Source: an uncultured Rhizobiaceae group bacterium (GTDB lineage Bacteria > Pseudomonadota > Alphaproteobacteria > Rhizobiales > Rhizobiaceae). From it: a stretch of DNA of 15,243 nucleotides. Positions 1 to 7,116 of the stretch are shown piece after piece. The notes under the pieces were generated by a model that did not search any database, was not told where the DNA came from, and was given only the letters and a program-made list of their open reading frames with translations. Position numbers and translations under genes: made by a program. The stretch is taken from assembly GCA_937951455.1 (NCBI GenBank), contig CALFBU010000246.1:1-15243 (forward strand). Reading direction: 5' to 3'. The first letter of the stretch is position 1. The number at the start of each line of letters is the position of its first letter.

Positions 1-834
1 ATTAATCGGCACCAAGACATCGCGCAGTTCATCACGCACCGCATGCAGTGAAATCGCTAGCATCACACCGATTTCTTCACCTGTACGCGTAATGTTCGGC
101 ACAACACCGGAGGTTGAAAGTGTAACACGGCGTCTCGACAGGGAAAGTCCATCGCCATCAATCGCAATCAACAAGGCCTCCTTTACGTGATCAAAATTAT
201 AGAGCGGTTCGCCCATCCCCATCATCACAATATTAGAAACCTTACGCCCTTCATTCGGCACAATCGCACCTTGCGGCGTATCTGCATGCGGGAAATCACC
301 CAAGCGATCACGAGCCACCAAAAGCTGCGCCAGAATTTCACCTGCGGTTAAATTACGAACCAGCTTTTGCGTACCCGTATGGCAAAACGTACAAGTGAGC
401 GTACAGCCAACCTGAGAAGAAATACAAAGCGTGCCACGCCCTTCTTCCGGAATGTAAACCGTCTCCACTTCAACGGGCTTACCCGCACCGCCTGAAGGAA
501 ACTGCATCAACCATTTGCGCGTGCCGTCATTGGAGATTTGCTCTTCAACAATCTTGGGTCGCGCAATATCAAATTTTTCTTCTAACAGCGCGCGAAAATC
601 CTTCGACAGGTTTTTCATATCGCCAAAATCGGAAATCCCGCGTACGTAAAGCCAATGCCAGATTTGGCTTACCCGCATCTTGATTTGCTTGTCTGCAATA
701 CCAGCCTCGCGCAAGACATCGCCCATCGCCTCACGGCTCATGCCAATAAGGGATGGTTTTTGCAAAGACACAGGTTTAAGCGCATCCACGCTTTTACGTG
801 TTTCTTCATCGGTGAGGTCTAGTGATACGGCCAT
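1..834 (-). CDS. rlmN: RlmN, dual-specificity rRNA/tRNA adenine-C2 methyltransferase (3' part missing)
   Basis: This radical-SAM enzyme methylates C2 of A2503 in 23S rRNA and of A37 in some tRNAs, in the cytoplasm, and supports translational fidelity. The first 278 residues are visible; the family is usually about 400 residues long, so the C-terminal part lies beyond the left edge. The radical-SAM cluster motif C-x3-C-x2-C is present at Cys144, Cys148 and Cys151 ([12 protein letters not shown]), followed by the SAM-binding region [10 protein letters not shown]. The N-terminal stretch [13 protein letters not shown] is typical of RlmN. I chose ATG at 834 ([13 protein letters not shown]) because that start resembles rhizobial homologues as I recall them. 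An in-frame ATG at 843 would add three residues. No clear Shine-Dalgarno sequence precedes either. A hairpin (847-875) sits directly upstream, between this gene and the IalB-family gene on the same strand. Confidence 0.96.
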   Translation of the reverse strand, partial: MAVSLDLTDEETRKSVDALKPVSLQKPSLIGMSREAMGDVLREAGIADKQIKMRVSQIWHWLYVRGISDFGDMKNLSKDFRALLEEKFDIARPKIVEEQISNDGTRKWLMQFPSGGAGKPVEVETVYIPEEGRGTLCISSQVGCTLTCTFCHTGTQKLVRNLTAGEILAQLLVARDRLGDFPHADTPQGAIVPNEGRKVSNIVMMGMGEPLYNFDHVKEALLIAIDGDGLSLSRRRVTLSTSGVVPNITRTGEEIGVMLAISLHAVRDELRDVLVPIN

Positions 835-846
835 GAAATGCATTTA

Positions 847-875
847 GCACGGAGTGATAATTAAATCACCCGTGC
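847..875 (+). terminator. Hairpin with terminator form on the plus strand, between the ialB-like gene and rlmN
   Basis: Arms GCACGG+GTGAT (847-852 and 854-858) pair with ATCAC+CCGTGC (865-875), with one bulged A at 853 and a 6-nt AATTAA loop. On the plus strand the stem is followed directly by TTTTT (876-880), the form of an intrinsic terminator. Both flanking genes are on the minus strand, where the stem is followed by mixed sequence, not a T-run. For the upstream IalB-family gene it may act as a weak terminator or an mRNA 3'-end stabiliser. Its T-run points the wrong way for that job. Confidence 0.55.
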
Positions 876-904
876 TTTTTAAATTTTTGAATACTGAGAC
901 AGCC

Positions 905-1420
905 TTAGCCGCAGCTATTAATCTCTCTAAGAGAAGCCGTAACGCCGGATAGCGAATACGCATAGCTGGTTACCGTACCACGACGTGATTGACCTGAAAC
1001 GGACATCGCGCGTCCCGCCTGCATGGCCGCGACTACCGTTGGCTCTTCAGCAGGATTTTCCATCCATGCATTACCGCCTTTGGTAAACATGGAGAAGTTC
1101 TTGCCATCAATCGTAAGGGTTACTTTTGAACCATCCTTAAACGGGTAGCCAACCGTAAACTGTGGCTCGAAGGTTGTGCTTTGACCAGGATGTTTTGCCA
1201 GCATGAAGAAGACATCGCCATGATCGCGGTCAGCTGGTTTTTTCTCTGTTGGAATAGAAAGCACATAACAAATTTTACCATTGCCTGTGGTGTGCGTATA
1301 AGCACCCCATGCATTGTGTTGCTTGATGCGAGTTGGCGCTTGTGCCTGTGCGTAAATTGGAAGGGATGTGCTGATCAATACGCCTGCAAAAGCTAATCCC
1401 AGAATTTTTTTCACATTCAT
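905..1420 (-). CDS. Invasion-associated locus B (IalB) family secreted protein
   Basis: This is a small exported protein of the IalB family, named after Bartonella IalB but widespread in free-living alphaproteobacteria, where its role is poorly known. Of 171 residues, about 1-26 form a signal peptide: MNVKK, a hydrophobic core (ILGLAFAGVLISTSLPI) and small residues before the likely cleavage (YAQA). The mature part holds the family pattern W38-G-A-Y, ICYVLS with Cys51, the central KDGSKVTLTIDG and TVVAAMQAGRAM stretches, and Cys170 at the second-last position. The two cysteines could form a periplasmic disulfide. The ATG at 1420 has only a weak purine stretch (AAGAGA) very close upstream. In Hyphomicrobiales a gene of this family commonly neighbours rlmN, as I recall, and that fits here. 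Virulence should not be inferred from the family name. Confidence 0.88.
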   Translation of the reverse strand: MNVKKILGLAFAGVLISTSLPIYAQAQAPTRIKQHNAWGAYTHTTGNGKICYVLSIPTEKKPADRDHGDVFFMLAKHPGQSTTFEPQFTVGYPFKDGSKVTLTIDGKNFSMFTKGGNAWMENPAEEPTVVAAMQAGRAMSVSGQSRRGTVTSYAYSLSGVTASLREINSCG

Positions 1421-1684
1421 TCTCTTATACCAGTCCTGTTACCATATATTGCTGAAGCCACTCATGCGAAGCAATGTCGTAGCTATGTTCAGTTATTCAG
1501 GTTTAAAATGCATTAAGATTGGTTAGCAAACCATGAACAAAATAGAGAAAACTCAAAGATTTTTATTCATATCTTGAAAATCAACCCAATTAACCAAGCC
1601 ATGAAAAATCATTGCTCAAAATCAAGGCAGGAATCTGACCTTTTGTGAATATTCTCAAGAAATATTACAAAATATTTGATTTGC
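1421..1684. other. AT-rich intergenic gap without a recognisable gene
   Basis: This gap separates the RNA methyltransferase gene from the IalB-family gene; both are read on the minus strand. It is AT-rich and must hold the promoter of the IalB-family gene, but I see no convincing -35/-10 pair. It has an AT-only dyad, AAATATT-ACAA-AATATTT (1660-1677), and a short dyad TGGTT/AACCA near 1520-1535. Neither has the form of a strong terminator. The open frames crossing it do not resemble proteins. Confidence 0.5.
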
Positions 1685-2221
1685 CTATGGCAGTCTTTGA
1701 GCACCTGAATACAGCTTTTTACCATGAACATGCGGACGTAACAGCTCTTTTGGCCCACCTGCCGCGATTGGACGTTCAGCAAAACGACCCAGAGAATGCA
1801 TCCGATCATACATCACAATTGCGCCAGCCATGGCAACATTGATGCAAAAGTTCATCGGGATTTTGACCGTAAATTCACATTTCTCAATCATAGCTGGTGA
1901 AAGTGAGCCGCCTTCTGGCCCAAGCACGTAAGCCGCTTTTGGCGGATGCCTGAAACTTGGAAGCTCAATCGCATCTGGCGTCAGTTCTACGCCAACCAAA
2001 CGACAATCGTCCGGCAAGCGCATTTCTTCAACCGAATCATAAGAGTACCAAGGCAGGTGATCGCGCGACTTTGTCGTATCAGACCCTGGCTTGCCGATCG
2101 CTTGCGTTGGCGCAACGGTAAAAATAAAGCTCGCGCCAAAGCCGTGGCCTGAACGGGCAAGATTACCAAAATTTAGAGGCTTGGAAATTCCCTCAACCCC
2201 GATACCAAAATATCCACGCAT
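1685..2221 (-). CDS. SpoU/TrmH-family (SPOUT) RNA 2'-O-methyltransferase
   Basis: This SPOUT-fold, SAM-dependent RNA ribose 2'-O-methyltransferase has 178 residues, the size of the compact single-domain members. The three family motifs are present: motif 1 around Asn20 (GNLARSGHGFGA), motif 2 at about 99-110 (VLGPEGGSLSP) and motif 3 at about 121-133 (IPMNFCINVAMAGA). Motifs 2 and 3 form the trefoil-knot SAM site. The compact size and the opening MRGYFGIGVEG suggest a tRNA-directed enzyme, but the target nucleotide cannot be read from sequence. TrmL (wobble position 34) is similar in size, but I do not assign that name. The gene lies 82 bases after the YkvA-family gene on the same strand and could be its last cotranscribed gene. 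The start has no strong Shine-Dalgarno sequence. It was chosen because the conserved N-terminus begins there. Confidence 0.9.
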   Translation of the reverse strand: MRGYFGIGVEGISKPLNFGNLARSGHGFGASFIFTVAPTQAIGKPGSDTTKSRDHLPWYSYDSVEEMRLPDDCRLVGVELTPDAIELPSFRHPPKAAYVLGPEGGSLSPAMIEKCEFTVKIPMNFCINVAMAGAIVMYDRMHSLGRFAERPIAAGGPKELLRPHVHGKKLYSGAQRLP

Positions 2222-2303
2222 GATAAAATCTTTTTATGATTGAATTGCTAGATGAGGATTTACGGAATCAAACCCCATAAGTCTATATCTGTTTGAAAAA
2301 TAG

Positions 2304-2684
2304 CTATTGCGCTGCGGTGTCTGCTTCGAGCGCCTTTTTGGCAGCAGCGCGGTGTGCATCGGTGATATTTCCGCTAATCGCCGTAAACGCCACAGTCAAA
2401 ACTGTCAAATCATCGGTCAAACCAAACCCAACGAGAAAATCAGGAATCGTGTCCAAAGGCATGATGAAATAGGCCAAGGCTGCCAACAATATACCGCGCA
2501 CTTTATTTGGCGTTTGGGGATCAAGGGCGCAATAGTAAGCCGCTGCAACGTCTTCAGAAAAAGGAATGCGGTTTGCGGTTTCCCTAAACTTGAGCCAGAA
2601 CTTATCTCTTATGGTTTGTTCGTTTTCCGTATTTTTATGTGCATCATCAGAAGATAGAATTTCATCAATTTCCGCTTTTTTCAT
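2304..2684 (-). CDS. YkvA family (DUF1232) small membrane-associated protein
   Basis: This 126-residue protein of the YkvA/DUF1232 family has no established biochemical function. After a charged N-terminal half (about 1-50), the DUF1232 signature runs from about residue 60 to 100: PNKVRGILLAALAYFIMPLD, then TIPDFLVGFGLTDDLTVL, with the characteristic PxDxIPDF and DD elements. The hydrophobic segment before PLDTIPDF suggests a membrane association. The start at 2684 is supported by a strong Shine-Dalgarno sequence (AAGGAGAGG) a few bases upstream. It lies 29 bases after the pterin dehydratase gene, in the same direction, so the two are probably cotranscribed. As I recall, this pair recurs in rhizobia. 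Confidence 0.9.
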   Translation of the reverse strand: MKKAEIDEILSSDDAHKNTENEQTIRDKFWLKFRETANRIPFSEDVAAAYYCALDPQTPNKVRGILLAALAYFIMPLDTIPDFLVGFGLTDDLTVLTVAFTAISGNITDAHRAAAKKALEADTAAQ

Positions 2685-2713
2685 ATTCCTCTCCTTGGCT
2701 AATAAATCAGCGC

Positions 2714-3007
2714 TTAAGCGATTTTATCCATGGCTTTAGCAAGTTTGAAATCAAGCTCGGTCAAACCGTCAACATCATGTGTCGCAAGCGTTACTTCAAC
2801 CGTTTTATAAACATTCGACCACTCAGGGTGATGATCGAGTTTCTCAGCTATAATCGCTGACTGGGTCATGAAGCCAAAAGCCTGAACGAAGTTTTTAAAC
2901 GTGAAGGTTTTGTGGATCGCTTCACGCCCCTCAATCATGCTCCAGCCATCCAGCTCATTCATATGTGTTTTTACACCATCCGGGTTTAGTTTCTCAGGTC
3001 TTGCCAT
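2714..3007 (-). CDS. phhB: 4a-hydroxytetrahydrobiopterin dehydratase (PCD/DCoH)
   Basis: This cytoplasmic enzyme dehydrates 4a-hydroxytetrahydropterin, the by-product of aromatic amino acid hydroxylases, so that the pterin cofactor can be recycled. The 97-residue length is normal. The active-site signature EKLDHHPEW (about 55-63, His59-His60-Pro61) is intact, and the downstream [17 protein letters not shown] segment with His77 and Asp78 matches the family. The start ATG at 3007 is 11 bases after the esterase stop, and the TAA of the esterase overlaps the ribosome binding site (TAAGGA), so translation of the two is probably coupled. No phenylalanine hydroxylase is in the window, so the protein may serve a distant gene or have a separate pterin role (for example with the molybdenum cofactor, as proposed for some bacterial members). 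Confidence 0.95.
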   Translation of the reverse strand: MARPEKLNPDGVKTHMNELDGWSMIEGREAIHKTFTFKNFVQAFGFMTQSAIIAEKLDHHPEWSNVYKTVEVTLATHDVDGLTELDFKLAKAMDKIA

Positions 3008-3018
3008 TTTTCAATTCC

Positions 3019-3666
3019 TTATGAGCAGGTTTCTTCAAGTAACTTCATGACTGCTGGCATGGATTTTTCAACGATCACGGCAATGCCTTCCTTCGTCGGG
3101 TGAATGCCATCTGGCTGGTTAAACTTCGCATCAGCTACCACACCATCGAGAAAAAACGGATAAATTGCGATGTCATGTTTTTCAGCCAACCTTGCATAGA
3201 TTGAATTAAAGGCTTCACCATAGGAAGGTCCCATATTGGGCGGCGCCATCATGCCAGCCAAAAGCACTTCAACGTCTTTGGCCTTTAAACTCGTAATCAT
3301 CGCATCAAGATTTTTTTCCGTCACGTCTGGCGAAATACCGCGTAGCGCATCATTTGCGCCCAGTTCAAGAATGACAGCATCAGCATTGTCACCCACCGAC
3401 CAATCCAGACGCGCAAGCCCACTTGAAGTTGTATCACCTGAAACACCCGCATTTATAACCTCAAGTTTGATGCCTTTTTCTTGAAGTCTTTTATTCAGTT
3501 GTTCAGGATAAGCAGCACCTGGATCAAGGCCATATCCTGCAACAAGACTGTCGCCAAAAACGACAAGCTGCTTGTCTTCACAAGCGTTTAAATTGGCTTG
3601 TGCAGGCACAATGGATGTCAGCACAAAAGCAAAGCTTGCCAAAATGTAATAAAAAAGTGGTTTCAT
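3019..3666 (-). CDS. tesA: TesA-like periplasmic SGNH hydrolase (thioesterase I / arylesterase)
   Basis: This is a secreted SGNH/GDSL hydrolase related to E. coli TesA (acyl-CoA thioesterase I / protease I / lysophospholipase L1), which acts on a range of thioesters and esters in the periplasm. Of 215 residues, about 1-24 form a signal peptide ending PAQA. The SGNH blocks are complete: block I FGDSLVAGYGL with nucleophile Ser40, block II GVSGDTTSSG with Gly77, block III GANDALRG with Asn105, and block V DGIHPT with Asp186 and His189. Cys29 and Cys214 may form a disulfide. The gene is divergent, across 59 bases, from the ABC transporter genes that match YbbA and YbbP, the same layout as in E. 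coli. On its own strand it leads a compact cluster with the pterin dehydratase and YkvA genes. The true substrate is unknown. Confidence 0.93.
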   Translation of the reverse strand: MKPLFYYILASFAFVLTSIVPAQANLNACEDKQLVVFGDSLVAGYGLDPGAAYPEQLNKRLQEKGIKLEVINAGVSGDTTSSGLARLDWSVGDNADAVILELGANDALRGISPDVTEKNLDAMITSLKAKDVEVLLAGMMAPPNMGPSYGEAFNSIYARLAEKHDIAIYPFFLDGVVADAKFNQPDGIHPTKEGIAVIVEKSMPAVMKLLEETCS

Positions 3667-3703
3667 TTCTCAAAGTTCATCCCATATAGATGCAATCATC
3701 TTT

Positions 3704-3709
3704 TATACT
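3704..3709 (+). promoter_or_regulatory. Possible -10 element for the ABC transporter operon
   Basis: TATACT matches the TATAAT consensus at five of six positions and would start transcription about ten bases before the GTG start codon of the ATPase gene. That very short leader would fit the lack of a Shine-Dalgarno sequence there. No good -35 hexamer is seen at the right distance, so this is tentative. Confidence 0.3.
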
Positions 3710-3725
3710 TGGACACTGAACCGCC

Positions 3726-4424
3726 GTGAAACAAGACGTAAACCAAACAACATCCGCAATCTTTCTTGAAAACCTTCAACTGACACTGGGTGAAGATGCT
3801 TCCCGCGTCCATGTACTCAAGGGCATTGACCTTGAAATACAAAAAGGAACATCCGCCGGCATTGTAGGCCCATCAGGCTCAGGCAAATCTACCTTGCTGA
3901 TGGTGATCGCAGGTTTGGAACGTGTTGATGACGGACGCATCGTTATTAACGGCACCGACATCACAAGACTAAACGAAGATAAATTGGCAGCCTTCCGTGG
4001 CAAACATGTTGGCATAGTTTTTCAATCCTTTCACTTGATACCGAATATGACTGCAATTGAAAATGTTGCTGTCCCACTGGAACTCTCAGGCGACCCGAAC
4101 GCCATGCAAAAAGCCGAAGCGGAACTAAAAGCCGTTGGATTAGGGCACCGCCTCAACCACTATCCGGGCCAACTTTCAGGCGGCGAACAACAGCGTGTAG
4201 CGTTAGCGCGTGCGCTTGCGCCAGAACCAACGGTTCTTATTGCTGATGAACCAACAGGCAATCTTGATGGTGAAACCGGCGTACAGGTTGCCAACCTCTT
4301 GTTTGAACGTCAGCGCGACAAGGGTTTAACGCTCGTACTGGTTACCCATGATGTCGGCCTTGCAAAACAATGTGACAGAACCATTCCCGTTCGCTCCGGT
4401 GTGATTGAAGACAAAAATGCCTGA
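3726..4424 (+). CDS. ybbA: YbbA-like ABC transporter ATP-binding protein (MacB/LolD-type)
   Basis: This is the ATPase subunit of a mechanotransmission-type (type VII, MacB/LolCDE-like) ABC system that works with the FtsX-like permease encoded next. In 232 residues all ATPase motifs are intact: Walker [10 protein letters not shown] (48-56), Q-loop Gln100 ([16 protein letters not shown]), signature LSGGEQ (150-155), Walker B VLIADEP (170-176), D-loop and His208 (VTHD). [14 protein letters not shown] is typical of the LolD/YbbA/MacB branch. The start is a GTG. An in-frame TGA lies six bases upstream and the next in-frame Met is deep inside the fold, so the GTG is nearly forced even though no Shine-Dalgarno sequence is visible. 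Divergence from a tesA homologue and pairing with a two-module FtsX permease point to YbbA over LolD. Confidence 0.93.
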   Translation: MKQDVNQTTSAIFLENLQLTLGEDASRVHVLKGIDLEIQKGTSAGIVGPSGSGKSTLLMVIAGLERVDDGRIVINGTDITRLNEDKLAAFRGKHVGIVFQSFHLIPNMTAIENVAVPLELSGDPNAMQKAEAELKAVGLGHRLNHYPGQLSGGEQQRVALARALAPEPTVLIADEPTGNLDGETGVQVANLLFERQRDKGLTLVLVTHDVGLAKQCDRTIPVRSGVIEDKNA

Positions 4425-6972
4425 ACTCGCTAACAAACAATCTTTCATCCCGGGTCTCGCATTAGCCATTCGGTTTGCCATGCGCGAACTGCGTGCAGGA
4501 CTTCGCGGCTTTTATATTTTCCTTGGCTGTATCGCCTTGGGTGTTGCTGCGATCAGCGGCGTTAATTCGGTTGCCAACTCAATTACACAAGGCATTGCCT
4601 CTGAAAGCCAAACCATCCTTGGTGGCGATCTTTCTTTCTCCCTTGTTCAGCGCGAAACCAATGCGGAACAAATGGAGTTTTTAAAATCCAAGGGCGAGGT
4701 TAGCAACATCATCACCATGCGAGCCATGGCGCGCAATACCGTTGCAGAAGAACAAACGCTGGTAGAATTAAAAGCCATTGATAATGCGTACCCTTTGTAC
4801 GGGGATTTCGAACTGCAGGAAAACCAAAATACAGATCTAGCAGAAAATGAAATTCTGGTTGAACCGCTGGTGCTGGAAAGGCTAGGCGTCCAACTTGGCG
4901 ACAGTCTTGAGATAGGCTCTGCGCAATTTACCCTGAAAGATGTCATTTTAAATGAGCCTGACAAACTTGGGCTCAACATAGGGTTTGGCCCCAAATTGCT
5001 GATGTCTCTGGAAGGCATGCAGCGTACTGGTCTGATCCAGCCGGGTTCCCTCCTGCGCTATCACTACCGCGTCAAGCTCAACGACCCTTCGTCAGGCAAT
5101 CTTGAAAGTGTGATTGAAGAAGCCAATTCCCAATTCCCCGATGCTGGCTGGCGCATACGTTCTCAAAAAAATGCAGCCCCCGCACTTTCAAGAAGCATCC
5201 AAAGGTTTACAGAGTTTCTCACACTTGTTGGTCTTACCTCACTGATTGTTGGCGGCGTCGGCGTTGCCAATGCCACACGCGCCTATCTCGAAACCAAGCG
5301 CCCAGTCGTCGCCACACTTAAAAGTCTCGGCGCACCGGGACAATTTGTGTTCAAGCTTTATCTTTTGCAGATTTTATTCATGGCAGGCATCGGTATTTTC
5401 CTGGGGCTTTTGCTCGGCATCGCCATGCCTTATCTGGCCAGATATTTCATGGGTGAAATTTTACCCATTTCCGATGGTGCATTGTTTTACCCCCTCGCCT
5501 TGTTACCGGGCATTGTCTACGGATTTTTAACCGCACTTATTTTTGCAATCTGGCCGTTAGCGCTATCGCGTGACGTGCAGCCAACGGATTTATTCCGCGC
5601 AAGCTCTTATGGCCAAAGACGCAAACTGCCACGCCTTTCTTACATTCTGGTTTTGACACTTTGCGTTGTTGCACTGATAAGCTTTGCAATTTATTTCTCA
5701 CAAAGCCGCTTCATCGCAATTGTATTTACCGGCGCAATCGCCTGCTCGTTTATATTGCTACAAGGCGTATCACTGCTTATTCAATACATAGCAAAAAAAG
5801 CGCCTTCCTCACGCTCGCCTTCCCTACGTATGGCGGTCGCAAACATTCATCGTCCAGGCTCACTAACATCTTCGATTATTCTATCGCTTGGTCTTGGTCT
5901 CGCATTATTGGTAGCACTCGCAACCATCGATGGAAACTTACGCAGCCAGATATCAAACAACATCCCAAAAGATGCGCCAGACTTTTTCTTCGTTGATATC
6001 CAAAACAACGAAATCGATGCATTCCGTACAACCGTCGAAGAAATGGCACCAAACGGAAAAACCATCGCCGTACCCATGTTGCGAGGCCGGATTGTATCGC
6101 TTCGAGGCATTGATGCTGAAAACTATCCCGTAGCGCCAAGTGGTGCATGGGTACTAAACGGCGACAGAGGCATCACTTACGCCAAACGCACGCCTGAAAA
6201 TTCCACGCTCTCAGAAGGCGAATGGTGGCCGGAGGATTATTCTGGCAAGCCTCTTGTTTCGGTTGCTGAAGAAGAAGCAGGAGAACTTGGCCTTTCAATC
6301 GGAGACCAAATCACCGTCAATGTTTTGGGTCGTAACATCTCCGCAGAAGTCGCAAATTTCAGAGACGTGCAATGGGAAACGCTGGGCATTAATTTCGTCT
6401 TTGTCTTCTCACCCAATACATTTGCAGGCGCGCCGCATTCTTATCTTTCAACACTAACATCCGGTGGCGAGGTTGAGGACGGCTTTGACGGGCGACTTTT
6501 GAAACGACTTTCAAAAGAATATCCGGCCGTGACCGCCGTTCGTATTCGCGATGTTTTAACAACCGTCAACACGCTGATCAGTCAGCTTTCAACGGCTATT
6601 CGCGCCGCGGCTTCAATTGCGCTTATTTCTTCCATTCTGGTTTTGGCTGGGGCACTGGCAGCTGGTAATCGCGAACGTGTTCATGATGCCGTTGTGTTGA
6701 AAACCTTGGGGGCAACCAGACCGACCCTCATCAAAATGCTGGTCATGGAATATGCGCTTCTAGGCTTGGCGACGGCAATCTTTGCAATCCTCTCAGGCAG
6801 TTTAGCCGCCTACTTTGTGATATCCGTCATTATGAAATTCCAATTCGTATTACTGCCGGGCGTAGCGGGTGGCACAGTATTGGCAGCACTTGGTTTCACT
6901 ATTATATTGGGGTTGATAGGAACCTGGAGAATATTAGGTCAAAAGGCTGCTCCAATCCTGCGTGAGCTCTAA
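4417..6972 (+). CDS. ybbP: YbbP-like FtsX-family ABC permease, 10 predicted helices
   Basis: This is the membrane subunit of the YbbAP-type ABC system, proposed to handle hydrophobic substrates at the periplasmic side together with TesA. Using ATG at 4417 it has 851 residues and overlaps the ybbA stop by eight bases, which implies translational coupling. A TTG at 4405 would add four residues. Helix 1 (about 30-56) precedes a periplasmic domain (about 60-260). Helices 2-4 (about 266-386) form the first FtsX module. Helices 5-7 (about 407-505) lead to a second soluble domain (about 507-728), and helices 8-10 (about 730-842) form the second FtsX module, with LKTLGAT after helix 8 as the coupling-helix region (compare LKSLGAP after helix 2). 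This two-module, ten-helix plan separates YbbP from four-helix LolC/E and MacB. A terminator follows at once. Confidence 0.93.
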   Translation: MPELANKQSFIPGLALAIRFAMRELRAGLRGFYIFLGCIALGVAAISGVNSVANSITQGIASESQTILGGDLSFSLVQRETNAEQMEFLKSKGEVSNIITMRAMARNTVAEEQTLVELKAIDNAYPLYGDFELQENQNTDLAENEILVEPLVLERLGVQLGDSLEIGSAQFTLKDVILNEPDKLGLNIGFGPKLLMSLEGMQRTGLIQPGSLLRYHYRVKLNDPSSGNLESVIEEANSQFPDAGWRIRSQKNAAPALSRSIQRFTEFLTLVGLTSLIVGGVGVANATRAYLETKRPVVATLKSLGAPGQFVFKLYLLQILFMAGIGIFLGLLLGIAMPYLARYFMGEILPISDGALFYPLALLPGIVYGFLTALIFAIWPLALSRDVQPTDLFRASSYGQRRKLPRLSYILVLTLCVVALISFAIYFSQSRFIAIVFTGAIACSFILLQGVSLLIQYIAKKAPSSRSPSLRMAVANIHRPGSLTSSIILSLGLGLALLVALATIDGNLRSQISNNIPKDAPDFFFVDIQNNEIDAFRTTVEEMAPNGKTIAVPMLRGRIVSLRGIDAENYPVAPSGAWVLNGDRGITYAKRTPENSTLSEGEWWPEDYSGKPLVSVAEEEAGELGLSIGDQITVNVLGRNISAEVANFRDVQWETLGINFVFVFSPNTFAGAPHSYLSTLTSGGEVEDGFDGRLLKRLSKEYPAVTAVRIRDVLTTVNTLISQLSTAIRAAASIALISSILVLAGALAAGNRERVHDAVVLKTLGATRPTLIKMLVMEYALLGLATAIFAILSGSLAAYFVISVIMKFQFVLLPGVAGGTVLAALGFTIILGLIGTWRILGQKAAPILREL

Positions 6973-6981
6973 AAGTTAACC

Positions 6982-7007
6982 AAAAAAGTCAAGAATCTTG
7001 CTTTTTT
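6982..7007 (+). terminator. Intrinsic terminator of the ybbA-ybbP operon
   Basis: A stem formed by AAAAAAG and CAAG (6982-6993, one bulged T) with CTTG and CTTTTTT (6997-7007) ends in a run of six T's (7002-7007). It starts ten bases after the ybbP stop codon. Because the outer arm is A-run/T-run, the lower stem is also the U-tract. It should end the transporter transcript before the Bax inhibitor-1 gene. Confidence 0.75.
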
Positions 7008-7031
7008 GTCACTTTGACGCAAGTATAGGTC

Positions 7032-7046
7032 TTGTGAACGTCACAA
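7032..7046. promoter_or_regulatory. Perfect 15-bp dyad upstream of the Bax inhibitor-1 gene, candidate operator
   Basis: TTGTGA-ACG-TCACAA has perfect six-base arms around a 3-bp centre. The left arm could also be part of a weak -35 (TTGTGA), with CATATT (7055-7060) as the -10 at a 17-bp spacing; that would put the start point near 7067. A dyad over a -35 is the expected place for a repressor site. The three-base centre is too short for a CRP/FNR-type site (TGTGA-N6-TCACA). The cognate regulator is unknown. Confidence 0.4.
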
Positions 7047-7059
7047 TTAGTACTCATAT

Positions 7060-7116
7060 TACAGGATATATCCGAGGGGATAGTTTTCGTCATATTTTTC
7101 AGGAGAGAAATTAAAA
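7060..7116 (+). promoter_or_regulatory. Structured leader of the Bax inhibitor-1 (ybhL) gene; possible ybhL leader motif
   Basis: The leader has a compact hairpin TATCC-GAGG-GGATA (7069-7082) and an overlapping alternative, GGA-TATA-TCC (7064-7073). The Shine-Dalgarno AGGAGAG (7101-7107) sits nine bases before the ATG at 7117. A conserved RNA element called the ybhL leader is known upstream of ybhL/Bax inhibitor-1 genes in alphaproteobacteria (one of the motifs described with SAM-II, serC, speF and suhB). This is the right gene in the right kind of organism. I cannot recall its consensus well enough to match it base by base, so the identification rests on position only. The upstream dyad at 7032-7046 could also be part of it. 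Confidence 0.35.

Noticed and set aside
905..1420. Virulence factor or pathogenicity locus
   Set aside because: The IalB family name is historical; homologues are common in free-living alphaproteobacteria, and no other virulence-type gene is in the window.
1660..1677. AAATATT-ACAA-AATATTT dyad as terminator of the RNA methyltransferase gene
   Set aside because: The stem is only A-T pairs and no T-run follows on the minus strand, so it is too weak to call.
1645..1842. Plus-strand small open frame across the end of the RNA methyltransferase gene
   Set aside because: It overlaps the 3' end of a real minus-strand gene, has no Shine-Dalgarno and resembles no known small protein.
3726..4424. LolD (lipoprotein release ATPase)
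   Set aside because: The motifs alone would allow it, but the partner is a two-module ten-helix permease and the divergent neighbour is a TesA homologue, which fits YbbA.
4647..5018. 123-codon minus-strand open frame inside ybbP
   Set aside because: It is Ser-rich, low-complexity antisense translation within a conserved permease gene; no start signal.
7032..7046. CRP/FNR site
   Set aside because: The half-sites TGTGA/TCACA are there, but the centre is three bases instead of six, which puts the halves on the wrong helical phase.
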